From Hirudinaria manillensis (lineage: Eukaryota; Annelida; Clitellata; Hirudinida; Hirudinidae): 64,000 nt of DNA. The stretch lies in NCBI GenBank assembly GCA_034509925.1, contig CM067529.1, positions 484,501-548,500 on the forward strand, in the 5' to 3' direction. The position numbers and the translations under genes were made by a program. Of the stretch, positions 19,345-31,898 are shown one piece after another (position 1 is the stretch's first letter; each line of letters starts with the position of its first letter). Under the pieces are notes generated by a model that had not been told where the DNA came from, ran no database searches, and saw nothing but the letters and a program-made list of their open reading frames with translations.

Positions 19345-20163
19345 TCAATTCCTGTGCCTCTTGGAATCAGGTTCTGATGGGCCTCCCTCGTCAGACCTGG
19401 GTCTTTTATTGTTGTTATTATTGTCATTACCATTATCATGTTGAATATCCTCATCGTTGTCACTGTTGTCATCATCATCGTCATCATCATCATCGTCGTC
19501 GTCAAGGACATCATCATTGGTGGATGGAGTAGTATGGGTCGCTTCTTCTCTCTCTGCAGCCACAGTCGTAGCAGTGCTCTGTGATCCACGTCTGGCAATG
19601 AAAATATGCCAAGCCAATCTTCTGGTCGTCGGTTCCCCGTCTCCGCTTGAGTCTGTAGACTCCGAGCCACTTCCCCCTTCTGCTTGCCAAAGAGTCTGAC
19701 CGGAATGTTCGACGTCCAAACTATCCGAGAATAAGTCCAGGCTTATTTCTTGCCTCATTAATTGAATTATTTCTTGAATGATAATAAACTCTTCGGACCT
19801 TCTCAGTTCATCCGCTGCACCGGAAGACGACTGGCCAGCTCTCTGTCCTGTTCTGTTCGACCTATTCGATAATGAATCCAGAAACGACTGGAAGAATACG
19901 TGAAAGTTCGGAACAGGCTCTTGGACCTTCAGAGTATCGTGGCTCTCGTCCTCTTTGAAGTTGTAGAAAATCTCGGCAAACTTCCTCTTACAAACGGGAC
20001 ACGAGTTTTTCTCTTTTGACCAGCGTTCTATGCATTGGAAGCAAAACTGATGACTGCACACGTCGGTGGTACTCGGGTTCTCGACGTCGCTCAAGCATAT
20101 GATGCAAAGATTGTCCGGAACTGAGTCGTCAGAGTTGACGCTTTGTTGACTCGAATTAGACAT
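19345..20163 (-). CDS. Topors-like RING protein, 272 aa, single exon
   Basis: RING near residues 19-59: CIICLSDV, TTDVCSHQFCFQCIERWS, CPVCKRKF, followed by the family strand IFYNFKEDES. The linker has a hydrophobic helical stretch (EFIIIQEIIQLM). Then comes an acidic run of about a dozen D residues, a poly-N stretch, and the basic end KRPRSDEGG...SKRHRN, a plausible bipartite nuclear signal. The start ATG is at 20161-20163. Same layout as 10079-10927: N-terminal RING, acidic body, basic tail. Likely nuclear E3 ligase by analogy with Topors; this is inference. Confidence 0.87.
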   Translation of the reverse strand: MSNSSQQSVNSDDSVPDNLCIICLSDVENPSTTDVCSHQFCFQCIERWSKEKNSCPVCKRKFAEIFYNFKEDESHDTLKVQEPVPNFHVFFQSFLDSLSNRSNRTGQRAGQSSSGAADELRRSEEFIIIQEIIQLMRQEISLDLFSDSLDVEHSGQTLWQAEGGSGSESTDSSGDGEPTTRRLAWHIFIARRGSQSTATTVAAEREEATHTTPSTNDDVLDDDDDDDDDDDDNSDNDEDIQHDNGNDNNNNNKRPRSDEGGPSEPDSKRHRN

Positions 20164-20698
20164 TTTTCGATATAAAATTCAGTTCGCTAAACAGCTACAA
20201 ACGACAACAACAGAAGAAGTTCGTTTGTACAATTTCGTTTGCATAACAAAAATACCGTGAGCGATAAATTGGTCTCCTTCTGTTCGGTCGAAACAATGAA
20301 ACAAACAGCGAATCAAAGCATAAAGTTTATATTTAAAGTTTCCAACGATTAAATAGCGAATCGAAAATAAATTTACGAAATTTTCTAAAAGTAAAATTTT
20401 ATTAATAATTAATAAGTAAATAATAAAACGAAAACATTTTTAATTATCGTCACAAAGACATAAGACTGGGTTTAGTTTCTTTTGAAAGAAATATTTGTGA
20501 ATATAATTTTAAATTGAAATATCTGTAAAAATATCTAATTTTTCAAAAAAGATTTTCATGCGATTATCATGTCATTACTCTACAAATGCCGATAATCTAC
20601 AAACAAAAACCAATATATATTTTTAAATTTTCATCTTCAATTTCAAAATGTTCTTTTATTGTAGCAGTACAAAACAATTCCATCAAATAAGAAATCAC
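20164..20698. other. Spacer between RING genes
   Basis: AT-rich; 5' flank of the gene ending at 20163 and 3' region of the next minus-strand gene. No feature is recognised. Confidence 0.5.
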
Positions 20699-21546
20699 TT
20701 AGTTTGTCACATCTTTCGAATCTGTCACATCAATTTCTTGTCCATCATCACCTTCGACATCACTAATGCCGGTGCCATTTTCTTGGAAGCCATCATTTAT
20801 CTCCATGTCGTGATCCGGGCCCAAAGATCCAGTACCCCTGGTTCTAGCCGAGCCATCACCTATTCTCTCCTCTTCTTCGTTTTCTTCTTCATATTCCTCG
20901 TCAGAGGTTTCACGTGAAGAGCTTGTGGGTGTATGATAGTCATTGTCGTCGGCATTTGGTTTCTGGTGTGGATATTTAATACCAAAGCAGCTGCTACACT
21001 CCGTATAATCATCTGGCCCGCTGGAATAGGCAAAGTTTTATTTTAATTGCAATTTTTTAAAATCCATAAAATAAACGATACAATAATATAGATGAATTCA
21101 GATAATAAATCAGCGAATCTCATCGTGCTACATCTGGAAACTCACGGCATGTCGTAGTAGCCAATTCCCTTCATGGTGAATATGTTGTCATCTTCACCAC
21201 TTAATTCTAAATACCTTGCCTTGCACAATGGACAGTCTAGGGTTATCTTGGACCACTCCATGATGCATTCCCTGCAGAATGCATGAGAGCAGGGTTTTAG
21301 CAATACTTTATCTTCAAAATCTTCCAAGCAGATTATACATTGGTCACTGCAGTCGACATCATCGTGGCCCTTCAACTGGCCTTTGGATTGTCTGAAAGCA
21401 TATGAAAGGATTTTTAGAATTTCCCAACTTTTCTTTTACCATTTCTGTTGCTTCCGCTGGCATGATAAACAAATCTTAAAAAACCTTTTTTGGTCTCAGC
21501 ACACTTACCCATTAGTCGCGATTGGAGAGCTTATATTGGCTTCCAT
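20699..21546 (-). CDS. Topors-like RING protein, three exons, 201 aa
   Basis: Exons 21546-21509, 21391-21146 and 21020-20699 (descending); lengths 38, 246 and 322 bp join in frame. The start is MEANISSPIATNG. The RING, near residues 27-66: CIICLEDF, KPCSHAFCRECIMEWS, CPLCKARY. The last exon codes an acidic tail (DEEYEEENEEEERIGDG and later acidic segments) ending in KDVTN. Unlike the neighbours it has introns and no basic C-terminus. Likely E3 ligase, target unknown. Confidence 0.85.
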
Positions 21547-22417
21547 CTAATAATTTTATTATTACTGATTGGAAAATAAAATTTGGAAAATTTCGTCTAA
21601 AAACATTATAATTCCGACGATCTTATTAACCATCGAGACTAACAAAGATACTAAACTATTATTTTATGATTACGTATTTTACTGTGTAATAAAATTTAAT
21701 TTTAAAATAAGATCAAGGAAATCATGATATTATCGCTCAGACGTCAGAATTATAATCATAATTGGTTCGCTTTTAATAATCAAGTGTCTGTAATCAAAAA
21801 TCTATTCCGAATGAACAAAATAGTCAAAGCTATGATTGCTAGAATGCTGTTCTTAAAAAAAATATTAATTTAATTCTAGGAAACTATTTGACTCTAAAAA
21901 TACCTTTAATTAAAAGAAAATCAGCTAATAATACAAATAATTGCCAAAATAACCGCTAATTTCCAAGACTTTGAAGCATTCACAAGGAGATACTCTATTC
22001 AGTTTATAATAATCTACAGGCTTTTTAAGTTGGCATATATTTGTCTTTATATTACTGGTTAAAAATTATAAATACTTAACTATAATTATATTTCGAAAGA
22101 AGAGGAGAATTTTATATTTTTTTGCGGAAACAGTTTTAACCCTCGTAAAACCGATGGGAACATGTTCTTGGGTTTGGCTAGATGATATGGCCATATTATG
22201 TTTTAACTATTACGTTTATTTTTATTTCTCCTCAATATTTTAAAATAAATTCCTTAAAAAAATCCATAAATATTTGGTATTTGTTGTCAACAATAACTCG
22301 AGTTGTTAAGAATTCGATTTCAAATTATGCTGTGACTTGATGAAATTTCAAGAATTTTGTTAAATTTCCATCCGAATTTATATTCGCACAAGTCTTCCAC
22401 GAGCCTTGACTTTTTCT
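21547..22417. other. AT-rich intergenic DNA
   Basis: No open frame or RNA feature is recognised. Confidence 0.5.
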
Positions 22418-23067
22418 TCAAAGGTCGACCTCGCAGACAAAGCAGTATTCAAAGTGGCATGGTCCATCATTCCAGCCAAGTTTGTCCTTATTCTCGACAA
22501 CTAAATGGGCACAATCTTCGTCTCCTCTGGCATTGTTTGGCTCTCCCTGGAGCCAGTTACTGTACGGCATCGGCCATTTTGTACCGTGGCTGGTCACCCA
22601 AACGAAGTTGTTGGTCGAACAATCTCTTCTCCCTGCAGTCCAGAAGACTGCCAAGCTATAAGGGCTTTCTTTGCAGTTCGCTGACGGATGGATTTGTGAA
22701 TTAAATTGGAAAAGTTGCATTTTTTTGTAATTATAAAATAAATTGAAATTATTTAAATTTTACCTGCTAATTGTTCAACTGCTTTGTAAAGAGGACCATT
22801 GGCAGTAGCATCCCTTACGACAACAAGATGTGCGTTTTGTTTGCGGCAAGTTTCGTGAGCAGCCTCCCAATTCAATTTGGTAGAATATGCCTTGTAACAC
22901 TTGCTACCGTCTTTAGCAAAATCGCTGGGACAAGTTGGACACCCTGCATCTGAAATTTAATTTTAAATAATTAAAAACTCGAAATAATCTTAATTTCTTT
23001 CACCTTGTCCAATTCCTTGATGGATTTGCAGAGCAACGACGACGAGGAAAAGAACTGTCAATTTCAT
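22418..23067 (-). CDS. Secreted C-type lectin, copy 4, intact, 170 aa
   Basis: Exons 23067-23004, 22949-22764 and 22680-22418 (64, 186, 263 bp; 513 bp total) match the three-exon plan and length of copy 3. Signal peptide MKLTVLFLVVVALQIHQGIG. Then the CTLD: GCPTCPSDFAKDGSKCYKAY, WEAAHETCRKQNAHLVVV, and in exon 3 VFWTAGRRDC, GTKWPMPYSNWLQGEPNNA, GWNDGPC and CFVCEVDL. EPN and WND are both present, so calcium-dependent binding of mannose-type glycans is likely. A minus-strand TATAAATA at 23132-23139 lies about 65 bp upstream. It is inverted relative to copies 1-3 and separated from them by three RING genes. Confidence 0.92.
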
Positions 23068-24399
23068 ATCTGAATGAATATGATCAAAACAAAGAGTTTA
23101 GGACAAGTGTTGTATGTAACTGGAGGGGTCGTATTTATACTCATCGTAGTTTCGTTTTTCACTGATCATGTTTTTCATCTCCTATTGCACCATCTGAAAG
23201 ATGGATAACATTATCGATTAATTAGAGATGCGAGTGCATGTCTAAAGAAAATGGATCAATTAAAACTGCGGTTTATGTTCATGTCGCTTGCCATTAGCTC
23301 TTCTCACGCAATGCTGTTATCAATGTTATCATAGACGTAATAATCAATCGATCATTGCCAAGTTAAGACATAGAGCTTTCACTTAGAATGACCTTCAAAT
23401 GATTATTCACAAGTGACTTCCTATGCCAGCGCCATCTCTCATGACACACGGAGTAAAAGCATAAACTAAATATTTAACACTTCATCAAATATGTCTTTTC
23501 CAAATACCTATCAAGGCACATATTTGGGCAATTGAAATGAATGCAGTTTCTCGGAAAAATGAGGAAAATATTTTTGATGTTCATATATTTGTTTAATCTT
23601 AATTTACAAGTATAAACAGAGATATTAATAGACAGTTAACTAATTGGCAAAATATCTACGACTCAAATAATAACTTCATTTCAATAAGAAATGTCCTTGC
23701 AATGGTTAGTCATCATTTCTCGAAGGTTTGGAAAGTCTCTCTTAAAAAGTTGCTACATCTGGCCATCGCCATAAAAACAAGCCGGTCTCATCTCGAAATA
23801 TCTCATTCAACATAGAGGCTTTAGGAAAAATAACATATCTTTGATATAAACTACCCATCAATAAAGAAATATTTATATATTATTTTATTCTGAATTTCGC
23901 CAATTTCCAAATTATTTGTGAATTTTGAATGTATAAAACTGTCTCGACGTGCTTATAAATTATAACTTACTCGATTAATAAAATAATAGCTTGATATGCC
24001 AAGCAGTCCTTTTTTTTAGTTCCTTCTTCAACGTTCCGATGTCGATCATGTGATTACTTGAACCAAATTAAACGATAAACCAAAAAAAAAGATAAAAACC
24101 AAAATCTAATTGACCGCATATTATTATTATTATTATTTTTTAATTTGGAGAATAACATTTTAAATATTTATAAATATTTAGATATCATAATAGAGACGCT
24201 AATGGCTTCCTACGGAGTAACCATTACTAGAGAGTTGAATGGCAGGAAGTTTTGAAATAATTATAGGTATATGATGTCTGTACCATGTATGAAAGATCGT
24301 AAAAGTGACCCATTTATGACCAAGTTTTCATCAAAATCTCTGCATAAAATTGTTGCATTATTAATTATTATGATTAATATGTTTTTATATCACTCAGCA

Positions 24400-24401
<2 letters not shown>

Positions 24402-24460
<59 letters not shown>
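24402..24460. repeat. (CT)n microsatellite
   Basis: About 29 uninterrupted CT units. Confidence 0.97.
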
Positions 24461-24463
<3 letters not shown>

Positions 24464-24593
24464 AATATTTATTGATTCCTTTCCTTAAGAACATCAACAC
24501 AATGCAATCAAAGCAAAACCTCCTCTTTCAATATCGAACATGGCTTTGGTTTGCTGTGCATAGCTTTTTTTTTTGCATCAAGTCATTTTTATG

Positions 24594-24682
24594 AGATCAA
24601 TTGACCAATTTCATGAGATCGATTGACCAACTTCAAGAGATCAATTGACCAATTTCATGAGATCGATTGACCAACTTCATGA
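24594..24682. repeat. Tandem 42-bp repeat (two half-units each)
   Basis: GAGATCAATTGACCAATTTC alternates with GAGATCGATTGACCAACTTC, giving four half-units in a row. Confidence 0.85.
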
Positions 24683-25177
24683 CTTGGACAAATAAACGAT
24701 GGCATGCATTTCTTGGCAATTTCTTCCAATTTCTTGGAAATAGGCGTCCCTGTTTCGTAATGGATGCCATGATCGAAGATGGATGAAAGCTGGATAAAAT
24801 GCAATTTGAAAGCAAATTCATAAAAAAAAAGTTAACTTTATACGTGTTTAAATATGAATCCATAAAATGAAATAAATGAATGACTCATGAAGTTTTCTCA
24901 AAATAAGCGACACAATTTTTGACAAAAGCTGTTTTTACAATCTTTAATAATATTAAAAAATCTGCTCATTTCAACAGATTTAAACCAAATTAAAAACGAC
25001 TTTTTTAATTAATAGCTGATTATTTTATTTAATTAAGAAATAAAATTTTAAACAATTATTTAAATCTTTTGCATGAGGTGCGTCAAACGTGTGATCTTAG
25101 TTAATCCATGAATGTAGAAAAAAAATTAAACATACAGTCTAAGAAATTCTGTGAAAATTTCATATTCGTACAAAACA

Positions 25178-26833
25178 ATGACGGGACATCCGAAGACAGA
25201 GACCAAGAAACAAGAAACGCTGGCCAGCCGAGCAGTAATCTCAAGCAGTTCCAACACTGGCAGAAGTAAAAACATAGCCAAACTGGTGGAAAAGTGTGCC
25301 ATTTGCAGAAGTGGCATCGAGAATCGAGCCACCTTGGAAACATGTTTCCACGACTATTGCTTCCAGTGCATCGTCAGCTGGAGCAAAGACCCAAAGCACC
25401 GGGCTTCCTGTCCCAGATGCGACAAGCCCTATCAGAACATCTTATACAACATCCAGCGTGACAAGACTTTCGACGTTTACCGTGTACCGGAGAGCGAGTG
25501 CGCCTTGGAGCAGAGGAAAGTCGACGAAGGCGACCATCGAGACTTCTGCTCTATCTGTCTGGGAGACTACGTGGATCGATCCTCAGTGGAGAACTGTCTC
25601 CACACTTTCTGCTTCAGCTGCATCACAAGCTGGGCCGAGACCAAACTTAAGTGTCCACTCTGCAATGGCAAGTTCGAAACTATCTATCACAACGTCAAGG
25701 AGAACTTGATCTATGACGAATATAAAGTGAAAAAGACGAAACAGTAAGTATTTCTCTATTTATTTATTTATTTATTTTTAAATTTATTATTTGAACTGAT
25801 GTTTCTCATGTGTTTCTGAAGAATTTGTGGAAGGTCAGTCAGAAAAATAGCGAAGCAATCTGATGCTCCTCAATGTAATACACTATTGTTAGCTTGACGT
25901 TAGGGGGAGCTATTCGTACTTTGAGCTATTCGATAATCCACTTATTTAGTCATACTTTACTTCGAGACAGGACAATATTAACAGAAACTTTTCTTTCGCT
26001 TAGGAATCAAACCGAACAAGATCAATTCAACCTGACTGACGGATACGAATACATAGAAGACGGTACAGAATACGTATACGATTATGATGAAGACGATGAT
26101 GACCACGACGACAACAGCTGTTATCAAAACAGAGCTCAGATAAATCTGATTTTTAGTGACGACTATAATAGTAGCGACGATGATGAAGATGATTTTAAAA
26201 GCGAAGGTACATACGACAACGAGGATGAATCTAGTGAAAGCGAGTATAGCAGTGGCGATGCCACTGATTCAGATGATGAACAAGAAATCATAACCCTAAG
26301 GACGCCTAATACGTCCTCAGCATACGAAAGAGCACAGGAAACAAGTAGACGAATAAGAGACCTCATGTCTTTAAGGTAAGCAATCGATTCCTTTCTTTCT
26401 ATTTCAGTATTTCGTATGTCATTATGATAAAGGAATTTAGCACTTTTATAGCGCTGCAACTCTGGTTGCAATACCTAAGTGTGGTATTATTACATCTTTA
26501 TTACATCTAAATTTATTTAAATTTTAATTCTATGGCTTAGACGGATATCACAGTCGCTATTTCAAAAAAAAATGTAAATTTTACACGACACGGAAATATT
26601 TGGTGCAGTCAAATAGTGATTAAACTTTAGGTTCAAAATACAATTTTTAGTCTAAATAATCTTAGGAGCCACTTCTTAAGCGGGATTAACCAATTCTTGT
26701 TTATTTCAGGTTTGGTCGTTCGACATTACAAGATGAAGACGAAGAGGGAGTTGAGATTCCAAGGAGAGGCACAAAACGAAAGAGCGATGAACATGATGGG
26801 CGCTCAAGGAAAAGACGATCGCAAGAATTGTAA
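25178..26833 (+). CDS. Double-RING Topors-like protein with acidic middle exon, 353 aa
   Basis: Exons 25178-25743, 26004-26375 and 26710-26833 join in frame (1062 bp). The ATG at 25178 follows CAAAACA. RING 1, near residues 40-83: CAICRSGI, CFHDYCFQC, CPRC. RING 2, near 124-165: CSICLGDY, CLHTFCFSC, CPLC. Each is followed by the family strand (ILYNIQRD, IYHNVKEN). Exon 2 is an acidic low-complexity region rich in D, E, S and Y; exon 3 gives RRGTKRKSDEHDG and RKRRSQEL, a likely nuclear signal. It is the inverted paralogue of 17127-18312, which lacks the middle exon. Likely nuclear E3 ligase by domain; substrate unknown. Confidence 0.88.
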
Positions 26834-28259
26834 ACATTTTAATAGCTAAGTAAACATCCAACTGCAAATATGTCAACGCTGGAATGTATGATATAAAGTT
26901 GTTTTATCAACCAATTTGATTTTATCAGATCGGTTTTTAGCGGTCTCGTTTGATCTAGAGCTTGTATCATTTTAATTCATTGTTACGACATTTAGTTATT
27001 TCGATTAGATTGCATAAGATGCTGCCAGAAGTGGCTGAGAAATAGTAACAACAATTTTTACCAATAAACATAACTTATTATTATTATCTGAGAGAATTTA
27101 ACAACTTTCATGACGCCACCGTCTGGAATTTATGGAACTCCTGAAACTCCTGAAAACCACAAATATAAACCAAGCGAGACTAAAAAAAAAACACTACACT
27201 TCGGGCAATTCAGAAAATAGTCTGAAAAATATTTATGCGTTCTCAATCAAAAATACCATCGTCAGAGAACATAACATGCACTATAAATATTATGAGTTCT
27301 ATCCTAGATAAGGAAGCAATGTTTAAAAGTTAAATTAAAATTAAATGGAAAAATATCCCAGACGGTAACGCTTACCATCACCATCACTTATGTTATTTAT
27401 CAGTACAGCTTAGACACATTTCCAGGAACTGATAAAGAAAGTGCGTGACTCATGTATCAACTCATCCGCTAATATGAACCACGGAACTGGAAGCCTACAT
27501 TCTAGCGATGCTAGGGGCCTTGTTACGTGTTCCATTGTTTAGGTTTTAGTATCACCGGCTGTAACCACATTGTTGTTATTATTGTTGTTCATACCACAAG
27601 AAACGAATTACTTAACCTCAATACATGGAGAAAGACATAAATCAATAAAAATATTTGGCACGTTGGCATAACTATTGGTTTAACATTCATTTGTTCTGTA
27701 GAACCACACGTGTCCAAACCAGTTGATTGATTTAAAATAAGAACATGAGTATCGGCAACTCATATCTCCGTATATGGCCACTGGCCAGTCTCTTAAAACG
27801 CTTCAGTCTCTTAAAATTCAAAGTATTTATTTCAACGGCGACAATTCAAACAAATGAATCTGTTTCCAGGCCTCCTTCTAACATCCATCTTTCTTGTACG
27901 TGCAAAGTGGAGAGCGTAGGCTCCAGCAGCCATTCCAGTTATGCAGTCTTTGCACCTCTGCTCTCAGTCCCGAGAGTTTATAAGCTTCCAATCCGCCTTC
28001 TCCAGCGGTGATCGCTTCCTTTGTTTTAAAAGATTATAGGAGAGTTCGAATCGTAAAACAAAACTAAGTGAGACTACATTGATGTTCACATTCAACTGTG
28101 TTTTGTTCTCGCTTTTGCTAAGTCGCTGCTTACGGATTAACGAATATTTCCGAAATCCCGATTTGTATAGCTTGAAAATAAGTTTTTAGTTTATTTTAGA
28201 TTTCGGACTTTTGATTCGATTCTCAAAACTGACCCTGTTCAAAATTTTACAGGAACACG
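26834..28259. other. Intergenic DNA and upstream part of the calponin gene
   Basis: No coding region recognised. The segment near 27,970-28,251 probably holds the promoter and a 5' UTR exon of the calponin gene, because coding starts 8 bp after an acceptor at 28251. A TTATAA-like element lies near 27,978. Promoter assignment is weak. Confidence 0.45.
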
Positions 28260-30830
28260 ATGTCGAGAGCAGAATCAGCAGGCGACATGGCAGCCATTCG
28301 TTGTCGTGTGAGTTTAAAAGTTGTAACGATTTATAAACAAATTTATGACTCCGCAAATCATCCTTGATTGCTATTGATGTAATTAGTATTAGTGAAATAT
28401 AAATATTTCATTTTAGAATAAAGTTGTTTTCAGATTTTAAAAATATAAAAATTTAATTGTTGAATCAGTTGAGTGGAAAATACGACACGAATGCTGAAGC
28501 AGAAGTTATTTCTTGGTTCAAAGCTCTTCTCAACGAAGATCTCAGGTCAGGGATGAAGGATGTCGAAAAACAGTTAAGAGATGGCCAGGCATTAATCAGG
28601 TTGTAATATTACATTATTTTATGGTCATTTCTTTCCTTTTCATTAACTAATTTATTAACTAACTGTAATCAACCGTGTTTTCTTAAAAAGGCTGGCCAAA
28701 GAAGTCCAGAAGCGAACCCCAAACGCGCCTGAAAAGGCAAAGAAAATGGTGCTCAAGGCAAACACATTGACAGCTCCTTTCAAGCAGGTTCGGAATCAGA
28801 TTCTCCGAAATTCGAACTCATTTTTAAGTCTAAAACAAAATTCCACAAAAAAAATCACATCATAAAATTAAATTCTTAAGCTCTAGTTTTGTCAGACAGC
28901 AATAATGACAATAATAACGGCAACAATAACAACAACAATATCCATAACAATAACAACGATAATAAAATGATTTATTGATACCAATCGATTGACTATTGTT
29001 TTGTGCCGCAAATATTTTATATTTTTAAATACCGAAGTATAAATAAAGATAATAACATCTCCATTAACTTTTACTCATCGCATTCTCGTCCTAACCAGTG
29101 CATAGAAAGACAAAGAATTACATTTCTTCGAAATTATATTTTTGACGGGGCAATTTAACAAAATAACTAGATTATTCCGGTACGTTTTTATTTTCATACT
29201 CTTTTGGAAGAGGAATTGGCAAAACCTGGTAGCATCTTTGCTGCGCATTCGGAGCTGCTATGAGAGGAATGTACGAATTTGTACGCCTCGTAAAACTGGA
29301 TCCACTGGCTTTTGCATGCTGTTCATTCTTTTACCTTATCGGGCTTTGAAGACTCAATAAATGTAAACATAAATATCTTATTTATGTTCGAAAATGGACC
29401 ATTTGAAAACGTAAAGTCATTTCAAAGTCTGCTAGATACCGACTGACAGAATCTTTAATTTACAAAATTGCATTCTTAAACGTAGGTCCTCTCGCTTCGG
29501 GACAGATTGATTAAAATGCCAAGTGAAATTTTATAGTTTCTAATTTAGATCCTAATTTATAGTCAGACTATTATTTACCATCTTTCAGAATAAAATAAAT
29601 TTCACCACTCAAAATTCCACGAGCATCACATCTCAATCTCATCTTCACGATGACGTCTTTCCAGATGGAAAACATCCAGAATTTTTTGAATTTCTGCGAG
29701 AGCTACGGAGTCCCAAAGACGGGACTTTTCCAAACTGTCGACCTGTACGAAGGCAGGAACATGGCACAAGTTCTCAACTGCGTACAGCAGTTGGGTAGCG
29801 AAGTAAGTCGAGTCTGACAGTATAGACTTTAAGTATTTAAAAAAATTCTCGGTAAGCTGATCTAAAGCTTTGTTAACAACATTACATTCTATAATAATAA
29901 TCTAACCGAAAATTATAAATTCATTGATATTTAAATGATTTCATAAAGGCCCAAAGGCACGGTATGGACGGACCCACAATAGGACCCAAACCAACAGAGA
30001 AAAACATCAGAGAATTCACCGAAGAACAGTTAAAAGCTGGCCAAAGCATCATCGGTCTCCAAGCTGGTTTTAACAAGGGAGCGAGTCAAAAAGGAATGAC
30101 CATGGGCGGAGTTAGACACGTGGCTGACATCAGGGCCGATGACATGTCCAAGGAAGCCCAGGGCGTGATTGGTCTGCAGGCAGGCTCGAATAAAGGCGCC
30201 ACCCAATCGGGAATGACAATGGGGGGAGTCAGGCACGTCGCTGACATCAGAGCCGATGATATGTCGAAAGAAGCCCAAGGCATGATTGGTCTTCAGGCTG
30301 GTTCCAATAAAGGTGCCACCCAATCAGGGATGACGATGGGCGGAGTCAGACATGTTGCTGATATCAGAGCCGACGACTTATCAAAGGAGGGTCAGAGTGT
30401 TATAAGTCTTCAGGCTGGTACCAATCAATACGCCACCCAGTCAGGTATGACCTTTGGAGGAGTACGCCACGCTGCAGATATCAGAGCGGACGACATGTCC
30501 AAGGAAGCCCAAAGCGTGATTGGTCTTCAGGCAGGTTCCAATAAGGGTGCCACCCAAGCGGGAATGACGATGGGCGGAGTCAGACATGTTGCTGATATCA
30601 GAGCCGACGACCTAACAAAGGAGGGTCAGGGTGTTATAGGTCTCCAAGCTGGTACTAATCAATATGCCAACCAATCGGGAATGACCTTTGGGGGTGTGCG
30701 CCACGCTGCCGACATAAGAGCAGACGATATCAACCAAACTGGACAAGGAGTCATCAATCTGCAGTATGGAACAGCAGATGGCGCTAACCAGTCTGGAATG
30801 TCTTTCGGTGGAAGAAGAAACATCAATTGA
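28260..30830 (+). CDS. Calponin-like protein: one CH domain plus seven calponin repeats, 431 aa
   Basis: Exons 28260-28307, 28469-28599, 28691-28787, 29665-29802 and 29949-30830 join in frame. Start MSRAESAGDMAAIRCR. Residues ~20-130 are a type-3 calponin-homology domain (AEAEVISWFKALL, LRDGQALIRLAKEV, FKQMENIQNFLNFCESYGV, QTVDLYEGRNMAQVLNCV). The last exon carries seven calponin repeats of about 39 residues: GQSIIGLQAGFNKGASQKGM and variants, each ending near GGVRHVADI, except the last which ends GGRRNIN. Actin filament binding and stabilisation in muscle is the known role of this family; UNC-87-type proteins have seven repeats but no CH domain, vertebrate calponins three, so this protein joins both features. 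An AATAAA follows at 30923-30928. Confidence 0.95.
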
Positions 30831-31898
30831 GATTTCACAAAGAAGAGATTTTCCTGATTAATGAACTTTGTATGGAATGAGCCTAAAACTTGCATGTCGG
30901 AGTAATTTTCGTTTACGAATTCAATAAACTAATACGATAACATCCTTGATTCAGTTTTGTGTTTATTTCTTATTGCGAGTATCCAAATGTTATTTAAAAC
31001 CGTAATGTCATATGATGATGATTATAAACGAGAAAAATAATTTAATTTGAGTATCTGTGCGGCGATTGATACAATCAGTCTAATAAAAAAATTTTTACAA
31101 ATTATGAATTTTAAGTCTTTCTGCCACAGTCAAATTTTTAAAATGATGGAAAGGTTAGAAATACATTAGGTTAACACTAGTCAGTTATCAGTTTTTCAAT
31201 CTTCGTCTTATAAAAAATATTGTAGTCACAGTAATTTGCTGAAATATTTCATACTTTATATAAAACGGATACAACCCTAACCTTAAGCAATCCTAACCTA
31301 ACCTTAAACCTAAAATATCGCTAAAATTATATAATCCTAAGACAGCCCTAACCCCATCCTTATCCCTAAGCTAAAACTAATCCTATATATGAAATAATGC
31401 AAAATTTATATAATCCTAATACGACTCTAATGCTAACCCTAAAGTATATGTTACATGCAAGTAAAATATTTTGCAACATAATTTTGGAAGAGATGCTTCA
31501 AACAACAAAAAGGAAATTTCTTAATTTTCATCACTAAATATCACATCAGGAATGTCGAGCAGCATATAATTCATTGCTATCTGATCAATTTCGAAATGTT
31601 TGATTATGAGTCGGATGACGAAGTTCATGTTAAAACTGTTTTCAAGCGTATTATTTAGAACTAGTTAGCTAAATTTCTAGCAAAATTATATATTTCCAGT
31701 TCAACAGAGCTAACATTTTAATTTTTTGTTTTTATTTTCTGCATTTTACCAACCTGGATATTTGTTTATTTTTCTTTCTACCTCTGATAATTGGCTGGAG
31801 GAGCGCATCGGGGCATCGAAGTCTTGCGAGCGGGCGGATTTCTCTTAAATGGAGATACTTGCTGATGAAGCGTTCGGTTGATAAATTTTGTTTCCAAA
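30831..31898. other. Calponin 3' region and spacer with telomere-like repeats
   Basis: AT-rich; holds the degenerate CCCTAA-like tract below. No gene seen. Confidence 0.5.
31269..31446. repeat. Degenerate telomere-like (CCTAA)n tract
   Basis: Scattered CCCTAACC, CCTAACCTAACCTTAA, CCCTAACCCC and similar words over about 180 bp, the complement of the animal telomere unit TTAGGG. Not a perfect array. Confidence 0.6.

Larger units (their letters stand above)
23068..25177. other. Intergenic DNA
   Basis: AT-rich, with the CT and 42-bp repeats listed separately. No gene is recognised on either strand. Confidence 0.5.

Noticed and set aside
27745-28011. 88-aa plus frame upstream of the calponin gene
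   Set aside because: No homology seen; more likely promoter or 5' UTR sequence.
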